Counted from the stretch's first letter, positions 1 through 10,890 are shown. The stretch: 64,000 bases of DNA from Clitopilus passeckerianus (GCA_944990035.1 CALYLX010000034.1:1054001-1118000), one strand, 5' to 3'. Notes: generated by a model from the letters alone, not told the origin. Translations and numbers: made by a program.

Positions 1-3000
1 CCCACTTACGCAGGAACACACAAAGGATTACCTTGTGTACGGGCCAATCAGGCCAACTACCACAATACGACAGACGGTGGTAACACACCATCCAGCAACC
101 AGACACCACACACAGCAGGTGTGGATACGTGCGAAAACATCAATTTCGCAAGCTCTGGAACATAAACGAGAAGATAAGGAACCAAAGAAATCCCTTGACG
201 AAATCATCCCCGACTATCTTCAAGACTACAGAAAAGTCTTTGAGAAAGCAGCATCTGAACGATTCCCACCAAGCCGACCCTGGGATCACGCCATAGATCT
301 GAAGACAGATTTCGTGCCAAAAGACTGCAAGGTCTATCCGCTCAGCCCCTTAGAGCAAGAAAAACTCGACGAGTTTCTCAGGAAAATCTAGCCAAAGGAT
401 ACATCCGAGAATCCAACTCCCCACAAGCATCTCCGTTCTTCTTTGTTGCAAAGAAAGACTCGGAAGCCCTGAGACCATGTCGGGATTACCGACGACTCAA
501 CGAAGGAACAATACCTAACGCTTACCCCTTACCGCTGGCTAGCGAACTCATCGATAAACTCAAAGGAGCAACTGTCTTCACCAAACTCGACATTCGATGG
601 GGATATCACAACATCCGCATCAAAGATGGTGACCAATGGAAAGCAGCGTTCAAGACCAACCGAGGTTATTTGAACCAATGGTGATGTTCTTTGGACTAAT
701 GAACTCACCCGGTACCTTCCAAGCAATGATGAACCACCTTTTCCGAGACATGATAGACGAAGGATGGGTCATCATCTACATGGACGACATCCTCATCTTC
801 TCCAACGATCCAGAAAAACACCGAGAACGCACACGCAGAGTCTTACAAAGACTACAAAACAACGATCTCTACCTCAAAGCAGAGAAATGCCAATTTGACA
901 CCACAAGAGTGGAATACCTTGGGTTCATCATTGAACCAAACAAGATCTCCATGGACCCTGTCAAACTTGCAGGGATGCGCGACTGGCCTACGCCAACTAC
1001 AGTAAAGGAAGTCCGATCATTCCTAGGATTCGGAAACTTTTACCGCAGGTTCATCGGAAAATATGCGGAAATTGCCAAACCGCTGAACGAACTCACCAAG
1101 AAAGACAAGAAATGGGAATGGACCAATGAATGTCACAAAGCTTTCACTACCCTGAAAGACAAATTCCTGGAAGCGCCTGTGTTGCTGATGCCTGATCCCA
1201 CGAAGCCATTTGTGGTGGAAAGCGACGCCTCAAAACATGCAACAGGAGCAGTCCTACAACAACGTGACGCCAACGGATCATGGCACCCATGTGGTTTCAT
1301 ATCTAAATCGTTCTCGGAAACAGAACGGAACTATGAAATCTACGACCGAGAACTTCTAGGCATTATCCGCGCATTAGAAACCTGGCGACACTACTTCCAT
1401 GGATCCCAACATTCAGTTGTGATTCTATCCGATCACAAAACCTCACATACTTCCGAGAAGCCCGGAAGTTGAACCGACGACAAGCAAGATGGAATTTGAT
1501 GCTATCCCAGTTTAACATCAAACTTGTACACACCCCTGGTGCAAAGATGATACAATCTGACGCACTATCTCGACGACCAGACCACATCCCAGGTGAAGAC
1601 ACCGACAACGAAGACATCATTCTCCTCCCCGACAAGCTCTTCCTTCGCTCAATTGACATTGAACTAAAGGACGAAATTGTACACAAGATGGTCAATGACA
1701 AACTGATTGTTGACGCCATTCGCACCGCCAAAGAAGACGGACCCCCACCAATCCGATCAAACCTGGAAGACTGGAAATTTGACGATGGCATCTTGTACTA
1801 CAAGGACAAGTGTGTGGTACCAGATGACGAAGACCTCCGAAGGAAGATAGTCCAACGTTATCACGATCTACCCAGCGCAGGACACCCTGGACAATTTGGG
1901 ACACTGGAAAAAGTCCGGAAGGACTACTGGTGGCCAGGGATGTCAGTGTTCATCAAGAACTTTGTGCAGGGCTGTGCAATGTGCCAGCAAATGAAAATCA
2001 ATCGCCACCCCACCGCTCCACCATTAATGCCCATCAAATCCGAAACCACTAGGCCATTTTCGCTAGTGACGTACGATTTTCACACGGATCTCCCAGAGAG
2101 TGATGGTTTCGATAGCATTATGGCCGTGGTCGACCATGGAGCTACGAAGGGGCAATTTTCATCCCTTGCACAAAGAAAATCGACGCCACAGGAACTGCAA
2201 ACGCCTACATTGACAACGTTTACCGTCGCTTTGGACTTCCCGACAAAGGAATTTCAGACAGAGGACCTCAATTCGCCTCTAAAGTTTTCCAAGAAATGGG
2301 ACGACTCCTTGGAATCAAGCTCAACATGAGCACCGCCTACCACCCACAAACCGATGGTGCGACAGAAAGGATCAATCAGGAGATTGATGCCTATCTCCGC
2401 ATCTTCTGTGCACAGAACCCCGAATCCTGGTCCAAATGGATTACCACTCTAGAATTCTCCTACAACAGCCGAACACACTCTGTCACCAAACGAACCCCAT
2501 TCTACCTAATGATGGGATACGAACCACCTGCACTCCCATCAGTTGCTCCCACTAGCAAAATTCCCGCAGTTGACAAACGGATCAAGGAACTTCTGCTAGC
2601 ACGCGATGAAGCAAATGCTGCACATGCACTTGCTGCGCAACGCATGGCAGAGAAGATCACACGACAGTTCACCCCATTCAAAGTCGGAGAAAAGGTGTGG
2701 TTAGAAGCCACAAATCTCAATCAAGGAAACATCTCCAAGAAACTAGCACCCAAACGAGAAGGACCCTTCAAGATACTTGAGGTAAAGGACACCTGACCTA
2801 TAAACTCGACCTGCCAAGACGATGGAAGATCCACCCGGTGATTCACGCGTCACTTCTCACCCGTTACATCTCCACCAAAGCGCATGGACCCAGCTTCTCT
2901 AAACCGCCACCTGACGAAATCGACGGAATAGAAGAATACGAAATAGAAGCAATTGTGGCCCATCAGAAACAAGGCAAAGGGCGACACGATACCTCGTAAA

Positions 3001-3106
3001 ATGGAAGGGATGGCCATCAGCGGACAACGAATGGATGCCCGAGTCGGAACTGCGGAACGCCAAGAAAATACTCACCGAGTATAAAAAGAGGAAGAAACTC
3101 ACCTGA
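1..3106 (+). pseudogene. Gypsy pol remnant (RT, RNase H, integrase, chromodomain)
   Basis: The reading frame is broken many times. Compared with G2, a base is missing near 385, 660, 1440, 2145, 2785 and 2975. Recognisable parts are the RT active site YMDD (about 778-790), the RNase H start around [14 protein letters not shown] (about 1215-1257), the integrase zinc finger with paired HPGQFGT and CxxC residues (about 1875-1990), the integrase core with TAYHPQTDGATER (about 2335-2370), and a chromodomain ending in EYKKRKKLT just before the stop at 3104-3106. No continuous polyprotein can be made, so the copy is dead. The chromodomain places it in the chromovirus branch of Gypsy elements. Confidence 0.92.
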
Positions 3107-3144
3107 CACCACATAGCAAACCCACTCACATCCACTATATAACA

Positions 3145-3968
3145 ATGTCTCAAAATGCCTCTTCCTACGACCGCACCATCATCCGCAACACCTTCAAATC
3201 CGATACCGCTATTACGGCGCTCCGTACACATACTGCCTGGAGCAGCAACGACAACCCTCTCACCGCTGTGGGAGAACAAGGAACCTCTACCAAAACCGAC
3301 GAACCGAAACTCGCAAAGTGGCTCGTCTGCGCCACCAATTTGCGAAAACCACTGACGATCTTGATCAACTTTTGGACAAAGTTGATCGAGAAACGGAGGA
3401 GACCCTCACAGACCTCTTCTTTGCTATTGGAGGAACAGCTTTCTCGACGAATTCTTCCCGAACGACAAAACTGGTTCAACAACCCAGGAGACAGACTTCA
3501 AACCCTTGCCTCCAATCCCTGGGGCCTGAGGAAAGTCAAGAAGAGGAAGTCACAATCCTCACTGCACGTCAAGTTTGCGGAACCCTACGAGCATTTCCTC
3601 CCGTCACCAATTTACACACCGCCGCAAAAATAAAACATAACCCCTTCGTCAAAAAGAACAGAACGACAACAAGGAAAACATCAATCCCAATGGCAAACCC
3701 TCCAACGCCATACCTCTCCGCATTCGAAAGCCCACCAGAGTCCGACTCACCAACGCTGGTGAACCTTCCCTCGACAGTATCGTCCCAGAAGGCGCCGCGC
3801 ACCGATACCTTGCCAACAGACCACCACCACCCAGATGGTTCAGATGCTACATTTGTGGAGGCAGACACCGACAGTGTCATTGCTTTCGTTTTGTGTGTCG
3901 TCTGTGCCATCATCGTGGCCCAGGCCATTACCCGGTTAGCTGCCCGCAACGCTACCACAAGGGCATAG
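3145..3968 (+). pseudogene. Gypsy G1 extra ORF downstream of pol (ORF3), broken
   Basis: An ORF starts at ATG 3145, 38 bp after the pol stop, with MSQNASSYDRTIIRNTF, nearly the same start as the ORF at 27711 in G2. Its continuation is split over several frames (3145-3633 and 3318-3968) by small indels. Shared blocks include EETLTDLFFA, NPWG-PEE, FPPVTNL and a C-terminal cysteine/histidine-rich part. No enzyme domain is recognisable. Its retention at the same place in two diverged elements suggests that it once had a function in the element. Confidence 0.75.
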
Positions 3969-4027
3969 ACCGTCACTTCGGGTAAAGGAAGGAATGAAGT
4001 CGGAGACTTCAACGATAGCGAGGGTAA

Positions 4028-4492
4028 TGTTATGATTTTGCTTACATGTTTCTCCTTACATACCCCGGCCCGCTTACCTATGCACGATTACTCACATATG
4101 CTGCGCATCACTGCGCATTTTTCATCTTTTTCCATGCTTACTCCGCATCTCTCACGATCGTGAGAGACTTATACCTTATCTGACTCTTTCTGACTCATGT
4201 ACTTACTCATCATGCTGCGCATGACTCATTACTTACTCAGCATGCTGCGCATGTGCTATATTTAGAACTACTAGATAGGTATATAAACCTGTACCATTTG
4301 GTCAAGGCTCCTCAGCTTGACCTAGGCAATCTACCTAACTGCTTAGTTCTCTACTTCGCCTTTAAGTCCCTTGCTTCGTCAATCTCACCAGGTCGTCAGT
4401 ACAGCCGCAGCTGCTGACAAATCTCTGTCTTTGTTTATCAAAGACATCGAGCGTAAACAGTATTACCTAAGTTGTTAGGCTCTGCCTTAACA
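4028..4492 (+). repeat. 3' LTR of Gypsy G1
   Basis: A 465-bp LTR starts TGTTATG after the purine-rich GCGAGGGTAA and ends CTTAACA, the same end as the G2 LTR. It contains a TATA box (TATATAAA, 4280-4287) and, about 30 bases later, CAGCTTGACCT (4313-4323). That 11-mer is also found at the same distance from the TATA box in the G2 LTR. The palindrome TCACGATCGTGA (about 4152-4163) is shared in part with G2. Confidence 0.9.
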
Positions 4493-4502
4493 TAACCATG
4501 AC

Positions 4503-6780
4503 ATGCTGCTATGTATATTGCGCAGACTGGGCTTCGCGCCAGAAGTCTGCAACTTCTTTGCCTCTTACCTCATTGGTAGGCACACATCCTACAGCTGGAA
4601 CGGCGAAGAATCCGGCAAGTACTCTGCAGATGTTGGCGTTGGCCAGGGCTCTGCTTTATCCCCTCTTCTCTCTGCGCTCTACTTGGTGCCAGTGATGAGG
4701 CTATTTGAACGCAGGATTGCTCCTGGCGTCACAACACTCATGTCGTACGTGGATGATGGTTCGCTCATCGTCCAGTCGCCATCCTTTGGGGAGAACATCA
4801 CCCTCCTCCAACAAGCTTATGCCGTCATCACAGAGCTTGTTACAGCACTTGGCCTTGTCTTGGAACATGATAAGACAGAGGTCTTCCATTTCTCTCGCAA
4901 GCACAACAATGTCAATCCTGCCATTGACTTGGGCTTTGCTCCACACACTGGCAACTTGCCACTTCAACCCAAGGCCGTTTGGCGTCACTTGGGCTTCTAC
5001 TTTGACCGGTCACTGTCCTTTAGCCACCATGTCAAGTATTACTCCACCAAGGCTCTGACCACTGTCAAGGCAATGATCATGCTTGGTAACTCATCAAGGG
5101 GAATTACCCCTCTCCAGAAGCGACTGCTCTACCGTGCATGCGTCCTCCCAGTTGCAACGTACGGTGTGGGCCTCTGGTTCTACAAAGGTGCTAGGTGTAA
5201 GACTGCTATGTATGTCGCACCTGCGCACTATGCAACACAAGGCTGCCAGGTGGATAACCGGCGCCTTTCACACTTCTCCGGGAGGAGGGACCGAGTCTAT
5301 TGCTGGTCTCCCTCCTATTCATCTGCATGTCAGGAAACTGGTCGAGCGTTTTGGCACCCTGATAAGCAATCATCCTACGCTGTCACTGATCAGTGACAAG
5401 CACCAGCGGTATGAGGGAACAATGCGTCTTCCCTCATCTCTCTCCAACTTGTCGCAACGCGTACGCGGCAACTTGCTTTCCACAGTTGTTGATTTGGATG
5501 TGCACGCTGTGCGGTCCTCCGGGCCTCTCAATCCTGTCTGTGCTGGGGCAGTCCCGGGTCTGCGCCTGTTGGACACGCACTCTGGCAGGATTACATTTCA
5601 TATCATCATTGCAGCGTCTAAGGACGCCCTTGACTCCCGTCACACCCATCTGGATGTGATCCGCGCGGATGCTGACCTGTCTGACACTACTGTGTTGGTT
5701 GCAGCAGATGCATCTGTTCCCAAAAGCAGGAAGCACCAAGCGGTGGCTGCCTGCTCCCTCCTTCATGGCGCTTTTGGGCCTGAAGAGTACACAATGGCAT
5801 CGGGCAGGGTACTCTCTGACGATGCTGAACTCGCAGCCATTGACTTGTCCATAAGCAAGGCTGTCTTGCGCAACAACTGCTTCAAAATAGTTGTGCTCTC
5901 AGACTCGACTAGAGTCATTCGGTTGGCACTGGACCCGTCTCTTCATTCTGGGCAAGGGCACTCACTGTCCATTTGCTCTAAGCTACGGGCTTGGTTTTCG
6001 GATGACGCTAGTAGGCGCATCCACTTTGTTTATGTCCCTTCAAGACTCGACTGGGACATCCACCACCGTGCTCACTTGGCGGCCACTGGCTTGCAGGTGG
6101 GTGCTGGTAATAAACCTTGGACATCCCTTGGGTATGCCCGGAAACGCGCTGTAGATAGGATGCTGCATGAGTGGACTTGTCTGCTCCAGCAGCCCTCTTA
6201 CTCTGGCAATCACTTCCTGCGCCTTGCAAGCAAGGGCGCTTCCCTAAGGCCCACACATCTCAAAGGTGGGCCCTGGCTACGTCGTGTTGGGTCTTCCAAT
6301 GCACACACCGCACGCCTCACACGTGCAGTCTTGGGTCATGCACCCATTGGTGAATTCCGCGCGCGCTTCAACCTTGATGGGGAGACAGCGTGTGTGTGCG
6401 ATTGGCGCACCCTGGAAACGAGGGACCATGTCCTTCACCAGTGTGCGCACTTCCAACGACGGCCTAACCAGCGCTTGCGCCAGGAGCTGTCGTCCTTCTT
6501 GTTCTTTCTTGAGAACAACCCCGCTGCTTTTGCGTTTCCATCGCAGCAGCCTCCGCCGCCGTTTCCTAAGCCCAGAAAGATACGGCGACGTGGCCCACCT
6601 GATAAGGCCCCCGCACGTCCCCGCAGTGCTCCCCCCACCGCGGGAGGCCATCGCCGTCAAATGCCTGTGACAGGCTCCGCTGCACCACCGCGCCCGGACG
6701 ATCTTGTCTGGGTGCCAGGCGCACATCAATTTGTTCGCAGAGAACAAGCCGAAGCGTCAGGCATGTTTTACCATGCATAG
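4503..6780 (+). pseudogene. LINE ORF2 C-terminal part: reverse transcriptase and RNase H, frameshifted
   Basis: The first segment (4503 to about 5220) carries the RT palm with GQGSALSP and the catalytic YVDDGS. A 4-base duplication (TATG at about 5208-5215) then shifts the frame. The second segment continues to 6780 with a complete RNase H pattern: Asp in AADASVPKS, Glu in SDDAELAAID, Asp in VVLSDSTR and a late Asp in DWDIHHRAH. It ends with a Cys/His cluster (CVCDW...HVLHQC), common at the end of LINE ORF2. Without the duplication the frame would be intact, so the copy is fairly young. Confidence 0.9.
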
Positions 6781-7033
6781 GCGTCAGTGCTCCATCCTTC
6801 ATATAGCGGCGAGCCTGGTTTCCAGGGTTCTTGCTACTTCTGCAGGGTGGTGCGCGCTATCATACTCCTCAGGAGATTTATCCTCGGGGGCCACCCTAGC
6901 TTGCTCTTTGGTGCACCTCATATCTAGTGTAGTTCACTCGACGAACACGGTTCTTACATACGTTAGTATACAATGCATGTATCTAGGTACTTGCGACTGG
7001 ACTGCGATCAGGCACCGGAATATAAATTGTCAG

Positions 7034-7052
7034 ACGCCCCCGGAGGGGGCGT
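7034..7052 (+). other. 3'-terminal RNA hairpin of LINE A (copy A1)
   Basis: ACGCCCCC-GGA-GGGGGCGT forms an 8-bp stem with a 3-base loop, 12 bases before the poly(A). The same hairpin ends every A copy here (10933-10951 and 29613-29631 on the minus strand, 21575-21593 on the plus strand). A base-changed version ends the B elements. It is probably the site recognised by the element's reverse transcriptase. Confidence 0.75.
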
Positions 7053-7083
7053 ATGGCTTTGACCAAAAAAAAAAAAAAAAAAA

Positions 7084-7982
7084 GCCCTGGCCCATACCAA
7101 CATCAGCATCATAGCTAGGTAGGACCTAAAGAAGTTCCCAATACAGGGCGCAAATCCAAGCCTATCTATGATTCGGACAAGCATCTCACGGTTGAGAGAT
7201 GGAAAGAGTTGAGCAAGATCAAATGCAACCACACTCGTCTTAAGGCTGCGTGCCCAGCCAGCCTTAACAATGTGCGTAAGATAGATCCTAGCGTCTTCAG
7301 TAGAGTGCTGGCACACTCTCCTAAATTGGTTGGGATGTAGGATACTGAACTTTGCAGCTTCAAACTGAAGCCGCCTTGCAAGCATCTTCTCAAGAAGCTT
7401 GCCCAGGGTGTTCAGCAGCACAATAGGCCTGAACATTTTGGTGGTACTGTAATGGGGCTTTCCCGGTTTCGGAATGATAACCGAGCTAGACTCCTTGAAG
7501 TACGCTGGCCAGTAACCTACCCGAAGGCAGGCATTAGCCAGAGCAAGAAATGTGGACGCACAATCAGGATTGTGCGCAAGAGTCTTGAAATGGCACCAGG
7601 TCAAGTGGTCTGGACCTGGTGCAGATGTATTAGAGCAAGGCTGAAGAGCTTCATGGTGCATGCACACCGTCTCCCCATCTAGGTTAAAGCGTGCACAGAA
7701 CTCGCAAATGGGTGCATGACCCAGGATTGCGCATGTATGACGTGCAGTGTGCGCATTGGAAGAACCAACACGACGTAGCCAAGGTCCACCTTTGAGATGT
7801 GTGGGCCTAAGGGAGGCACCTTTGTGTGTAAGGCACAGAAAGTTGTTGCTAGAGTAAGAAGACTACTGTAGTAGACAAGTCCACTCATGCAGCATTCTGT
7901 CAACGGCGCATTTCCAGGCATACCCAAGGGATGTCTGGGGTTGGTTGCCAGCACCCACTATAGTCATTGGGATCCAATGACT
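7084..7982 (-). pseudogene. Rearranged LINE fragment: RNase H end joined to RT start
   Basis: On the minus strand, 7982 to about 7660 matches the end of LINE ORF2 (region after RNase H, frame broken). It is joined directly at about 7655 to an RT segment, 7655-7084 (SNTSAPGPDHLTW, then KPGKPHYS and FRPIVLLNTLGK), that should lie upstream of it. The RT part stops at the GQG block, where A1 with its poly(A) was inserted. The order RNase H then RT shows an internal rearrangement. The RT segment is more diverged than the other copies. Confidence 0.75.
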
Positions 7983-7996
7983 GCCGGTACGTGTGC
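7983..7996. repeat. 14-bp target site duplication, left copy (element B1)
   Basis: GCCGGTACGTGTGC directly precedes the T-run of B1 and is repeated exactly at 10394-10407, right of the element. Confidence 0.93.
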
Positions 7997-8025
7997 TTTT
8001 TTTTTTTTTTTTGAGATCAAATCCA

Positions 8026-8044
8026 ACACCCCTGCAGGAGGTGT
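8026..8044 (-). other. 3'-terminal hairpin of element B1
   Basis: On the element strand this reads ACACCTCCTGCAGGGGTGT, a stem of ACACC/GGTGT extended by C-G pairs, placed between TATAAATT and TTTGATCTC before the poly(A). B2 has the cleaner stem ACACCCC/GGGGTGT (14632-14650). The layout equals that of LINE A, with an A-T pair where A has G-C. Confidence 0.7.
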
Positions 8045-8318
8045 CAGAAAATTTATATCCCGGTGCGCGATAGCAGTCCAGCGGGTGTATCTAATACAAA
8101 AGTAAAGACATTGACAATAAGGTCCGTACACTAAGTACGGCAGCAAATCGAGAGTGCAAATCTGAAATGGGCACATGGCTGCAAGCAGCGACTAGTGTCC
8201 AACGGAGCCCGGTAGGGGTAAGGGGTGCATGGTGGAACGGCACCTGCATAGAGTATGGCAGCGTGTAAAGACAAGCGCTGGACGCCCAGTTGGGCGTTGG
8301 TGTCGTGGCCGAGTCTGG

Positions 8319-10297
8319 CTAGACCCGATCACGGTGGTACCAACTGAGGATCCAGTTGATATTGAAGCGATTCTTCCAGAACACGCATTTGCGGTCGTCA
8401 GAAGAGTGATGCTTGCCACAGTTGACGCACTTGGCAGAGTGAGGGCAGGGGGTCCCATCTGGGGTAGGAGCCACTGGGGGGGTAGCATTGGCATTGCCCT
8501 TGCAGCAAGACGCTAGACGACGATGGAGGACCACATTGTGAGGCCCCCCGCAATGAGAGCAAACATCGCCCTTGACAGGGCATTTGTCTGCAGGATGACC
8601 AAAGTGCCAGCAGCGCCGACACTGAGGGACTCCAGGCCTTTTTTCTCTGCACCGCGAAGTAGGCAGGAACGACCATAGACAAGGACACGTGTCCCGTCTA
8701 GGTCACGGAGGCGAGCACCCCGGTGGGTGTCCCAGACCTCGAAGAAAACAGTGCAGGGGTCAGCTGTCTTTGAGTTGCGAACAACTCGCGGAGGGGCAGC
8801 CAACTGTGCACCGTGAAGGGTGTTACCTGCCGTGAGTACAGACTCAATGGCAGGGCGCGATAGGATGACCTCCTCCCCGTCAGCGTTGGCAGAGAGGTAG
8901 GGAGCGTTGATGATTTTGAGGTAAGACCGCGACTGCGGTACCTCACAGGTGAAAGCGGGGGTGCCAGCTGGGAAGGCCTTGACCAGCCACTCAGAAACAA
9001 TCTCAAGGTCGGCGGCGTTGGGGACCTGAGTGGTGTGCATGAAGTAGCCTCCCATACCAAGGGAGGCAGTCTCAATGCGGAGTTTTGACCTCTTGGTGAG
9101 GCCGCGATTGACCGTCGCCACAATAGTCTCAAGAGAGACAGAAGCATTGACAGTCGCGGAGGGGATAGCGATGATCCTCTTGCGAGAAGGACCACATTTG
9201 GTGGACTGCACCTTAACCTGGGTAGGCTTGGGTGCAGGAGAAGGTTGGCCAGAGGCCTTCAAGTGAATGTGAGCAAGTTGCTCAGCATCCAGATTGGGAT
9301 AGGCCCTAGCAAGAGCGGCCAGAGCAGTGATGTCACCACCCACTTTAGGGCCAGAGCGCTTAACGGTGGGGGTGGAGGGAGCAGGCGCAGCAGCGGTGTT
9401 AGCTGCTGTTGCGGTTGCGACAACGCGTGCAAAGGTGCCCTTGGGCAAGACCTTCACACGACCACCAGATGGAGCAGCACCTGCCACGTTGACAGGGCGC
9501 CCATAGGGACGAGCCGGGTTCCGGGGAGGAACGGAAGGAGGTGCAGTCTTCCGACCCGGGTTAGGCCGGGAAGATGCGGGAGTGGGAGTGGGCGGGGCAG
9601 GAGTGCCACCCGGGGTAGGATTGGGGGTTGAGGAGGGTTGAGGGCCAAATTTGAGGAGCGTGCCCCCCAAATTGCCAAAACCCGCCTGAATATTGGGATT
9701 GGCGTTAACCGCCGCCCGAAGAAGACCGCTAGCACCAGCCACCCGGACAAGCCGAATAAGCGCAGCACCAACGTTGGCAGAGGCAGGAACCTCTAGAGAG
9801 AGGCCCTGCTCACGAATAGATTCAACTTGTACAGAGACAAGTTGAATGGTTTCCTCCACATGCTTCAAGGCGTCACCCACAGAGGGGGCAGAGGGAGTGG
9901 GAGGTGATGAAACTGAGGGACCAGGTACTGGTTCCTCAGTAGGAGGAGGGGCTTGCTGTTCAACAGAAGCCGGGGTGATAGTACCAGCCCGCTGTCTCTT
10001 TTCTGGAGAGCCAGTGCGCTCGGTGGGGGGGGAGGAGTCACTGTTCTTCTTGTGCTTTGCCTTGGCTGCAGCGCGAGAAGCAAGAATGGCTTCACCTTCA
10101 GCAATGCCCAGGGGCGCTCTAATGTGTGGAGGGGCAGTAGTAGAACGAGCAGGGACCTGTTGCCAGGGTGCTCCTTCAGAGAGATTGAGTTCATCCTCCT
10201 CAGAGGACATCTCGATGTCCCGAGTGGGATCCGATGTGATCGGTCCAGATTGGGGGTTGGAGGCATAGCGGCGAGCTCCAGAGGAACTCCCAGACAT
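8319..10297 (-). pseudogene. Element B ORF1: Gag-like RNA-binding protein, one frameshift
   Basis: The ORF starts at MSGSSSGARRYASNP (ATG 10297). The N-terminal part is rich in Ser, Pro and Ala with a basic stretch (AAAKAKHKKN). After it come a proline-rich linker, a conserved block resembling the RRM-like region of LINE ORF1 proteins (about residues 370-520: RKRIIAIPSATV through VFFEVWDTHRGARLRDLDG), and three zinc knuckles of CCHC type near the end. In B1 two extra T in a run at about 8640 shift the frame before the knuckles. B2 lacks the extra bases and reads through them to WILSWYHRDRV. The probable role is to bind element RNA and form RNPs. Confidence 0.85.
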
Positions 10298-10393
10298 AGT
10301 TTGGTGTCGATCCGACAAGAATTGAGCGAAAGATTGAGCGAATAGTGCGAGATCACCACTTTGATGGTGGTGGTAAGAGATCAAGAAGCCGTG

Positions 10394-10407
10394 GCCGGTA
10401 CGTGTGC
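10394..10407. repeat. 14-bp target site duplication, right copy (element B1)
   Basis: GCCGGTACGTGTGC matches 7983-7996 base for base. Confidence 0.93.
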
Positions 10408-10838
10408 AGTGCCTGAGTGCACTCAGCCAGCCAGTAGATGGCTGTAGAGTTGGCATCAGAGTACACATTTGCAAAGTGCAGGGGAACTGCGCCGTGCAGA
10501 GTGACAATCAGCACATCTCTGTGGTTCGCCAGGTCAGTCCTGAAGGCTGGCCTGAGTGGAGCAAGTCTGTGATGGACAAATGCCATCACACGTGGTCTAT
10601 CCTCCTTGTCTCTTGGACACCGAAAGATACACATCCAGTCTGGATGAGTAGGAGATCCAACCACTGCATTACCATCCACATTAGTAGATGAGACCGTGCG
10701 CCAGATCAGTCGCCATGGTGGCTCCTGTAGGAAGAGGAGGTCCACAGTATCCTTCTTGGTTTCAAGAAGGGTAGAAGTCCAGTCATAGTTCTTGTTGATA
10801 TTCTGACTGAAGATGCACAGTGCACTAATGGTACCCAT
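10394..10838 (-). pseudogene. LINE ORF2 start: AP-type endonuclease fragment
   Basis: ATG at 10838 begins MGTISALCIFSQNINKNYD, then LLFLQEPPW (the catalytic Glu block of endonuclease/exonuclease/phosphatase enzymes) and VVGSPTHPDWMCIF. The reading frame stops where element B1 was inserted, after ALHTYR. In front of it lies the ORF1 end of the same LINE; the two overlap as TAATG (ORF1 stop 10838-10840, ORF2 start 10836-10838). That arrangement suggests translation of ORF2 by termination-reinitiation. Confidence 0.85.
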
Positions 10839-10890
10839 TAATTCTGCGAAAATGAAGCAGACCCAGACTGGGACTGCAATGGAGCAGGGT

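Larger units (their letters stand above)
1..4492 (+). mobile_element. Ty3/Gypsy chromovirus G1, decayed, 5' part off the window
   Basis: This is the 3' portion of a Gypsy-type LTR retrotransposon: the end of protease/linker, then reverse transcriptase, RNase H, integrase, chromodomain, an extra ORF and the 3' LTR. It aligns domain for domain with the complete element G2 at 22127-29087 but is clearly diverged from it. The LTR ends in TTAACA at 4492 and is followed directly by LINE reverse-transcriptase sequence, so G1 was inserted inside a LINE copy. The other half of that LINE and the 5' LTR lie left of the window, so the target duplication cannot be checked. Confidence 0.93.
4493..7083 (+). 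mobile_element. LINE family A copy A1 (5' part beyond Gypsy G1), 3' end with poly(A)
   Basis: This non-LTR element runs from the middle of the RT domain to a poly(A) tract at 7065-7083. Its 3' UTR ends with ATATAAATT, a perfect 8-bp-stem hairpin (7034-7052) and CTTTGACC before the A-run. Its left end is cut by the G1 insertion. Right of the tail lies a minus-strand LINE reverse-transcriptase fragment, so A1 itself landed in another LINE. Confidence 0.93.
7997..10393 (-). mobile_element. Gag-only LINE, element B copy B1, apparently full length
   Basis: This is a complete insertion on the minus strand: a 16-T tract (7997-8012) at the 3' end, exact 14-bp target duplications on both sides, and a 5' end (GCTTCTTGATCTC) shared by the three B copies in the window. 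It holds one ORF (Gag-like ORF1) and a 3' UTR of about 310 bases; no endonuclease or RT is present. The 5' leader of about 95 bases contains a stem formed by CACCAC and GTGGTG. It interrupts the endonuclease of an older LINE on the same strand. I infer mobilisation in trans by a LINE polymerase. Confidence 0.88.

Noticed and set aside
8229..8516. Long open frames antisense to the LINE ORFs (for example 8229-8516, 9846-10268, 14089-14595)
   Set aside because: They are mirror frames of GC-rich Gag and ORF2 sequence, have no conserved motif and recur only because the elements recur.
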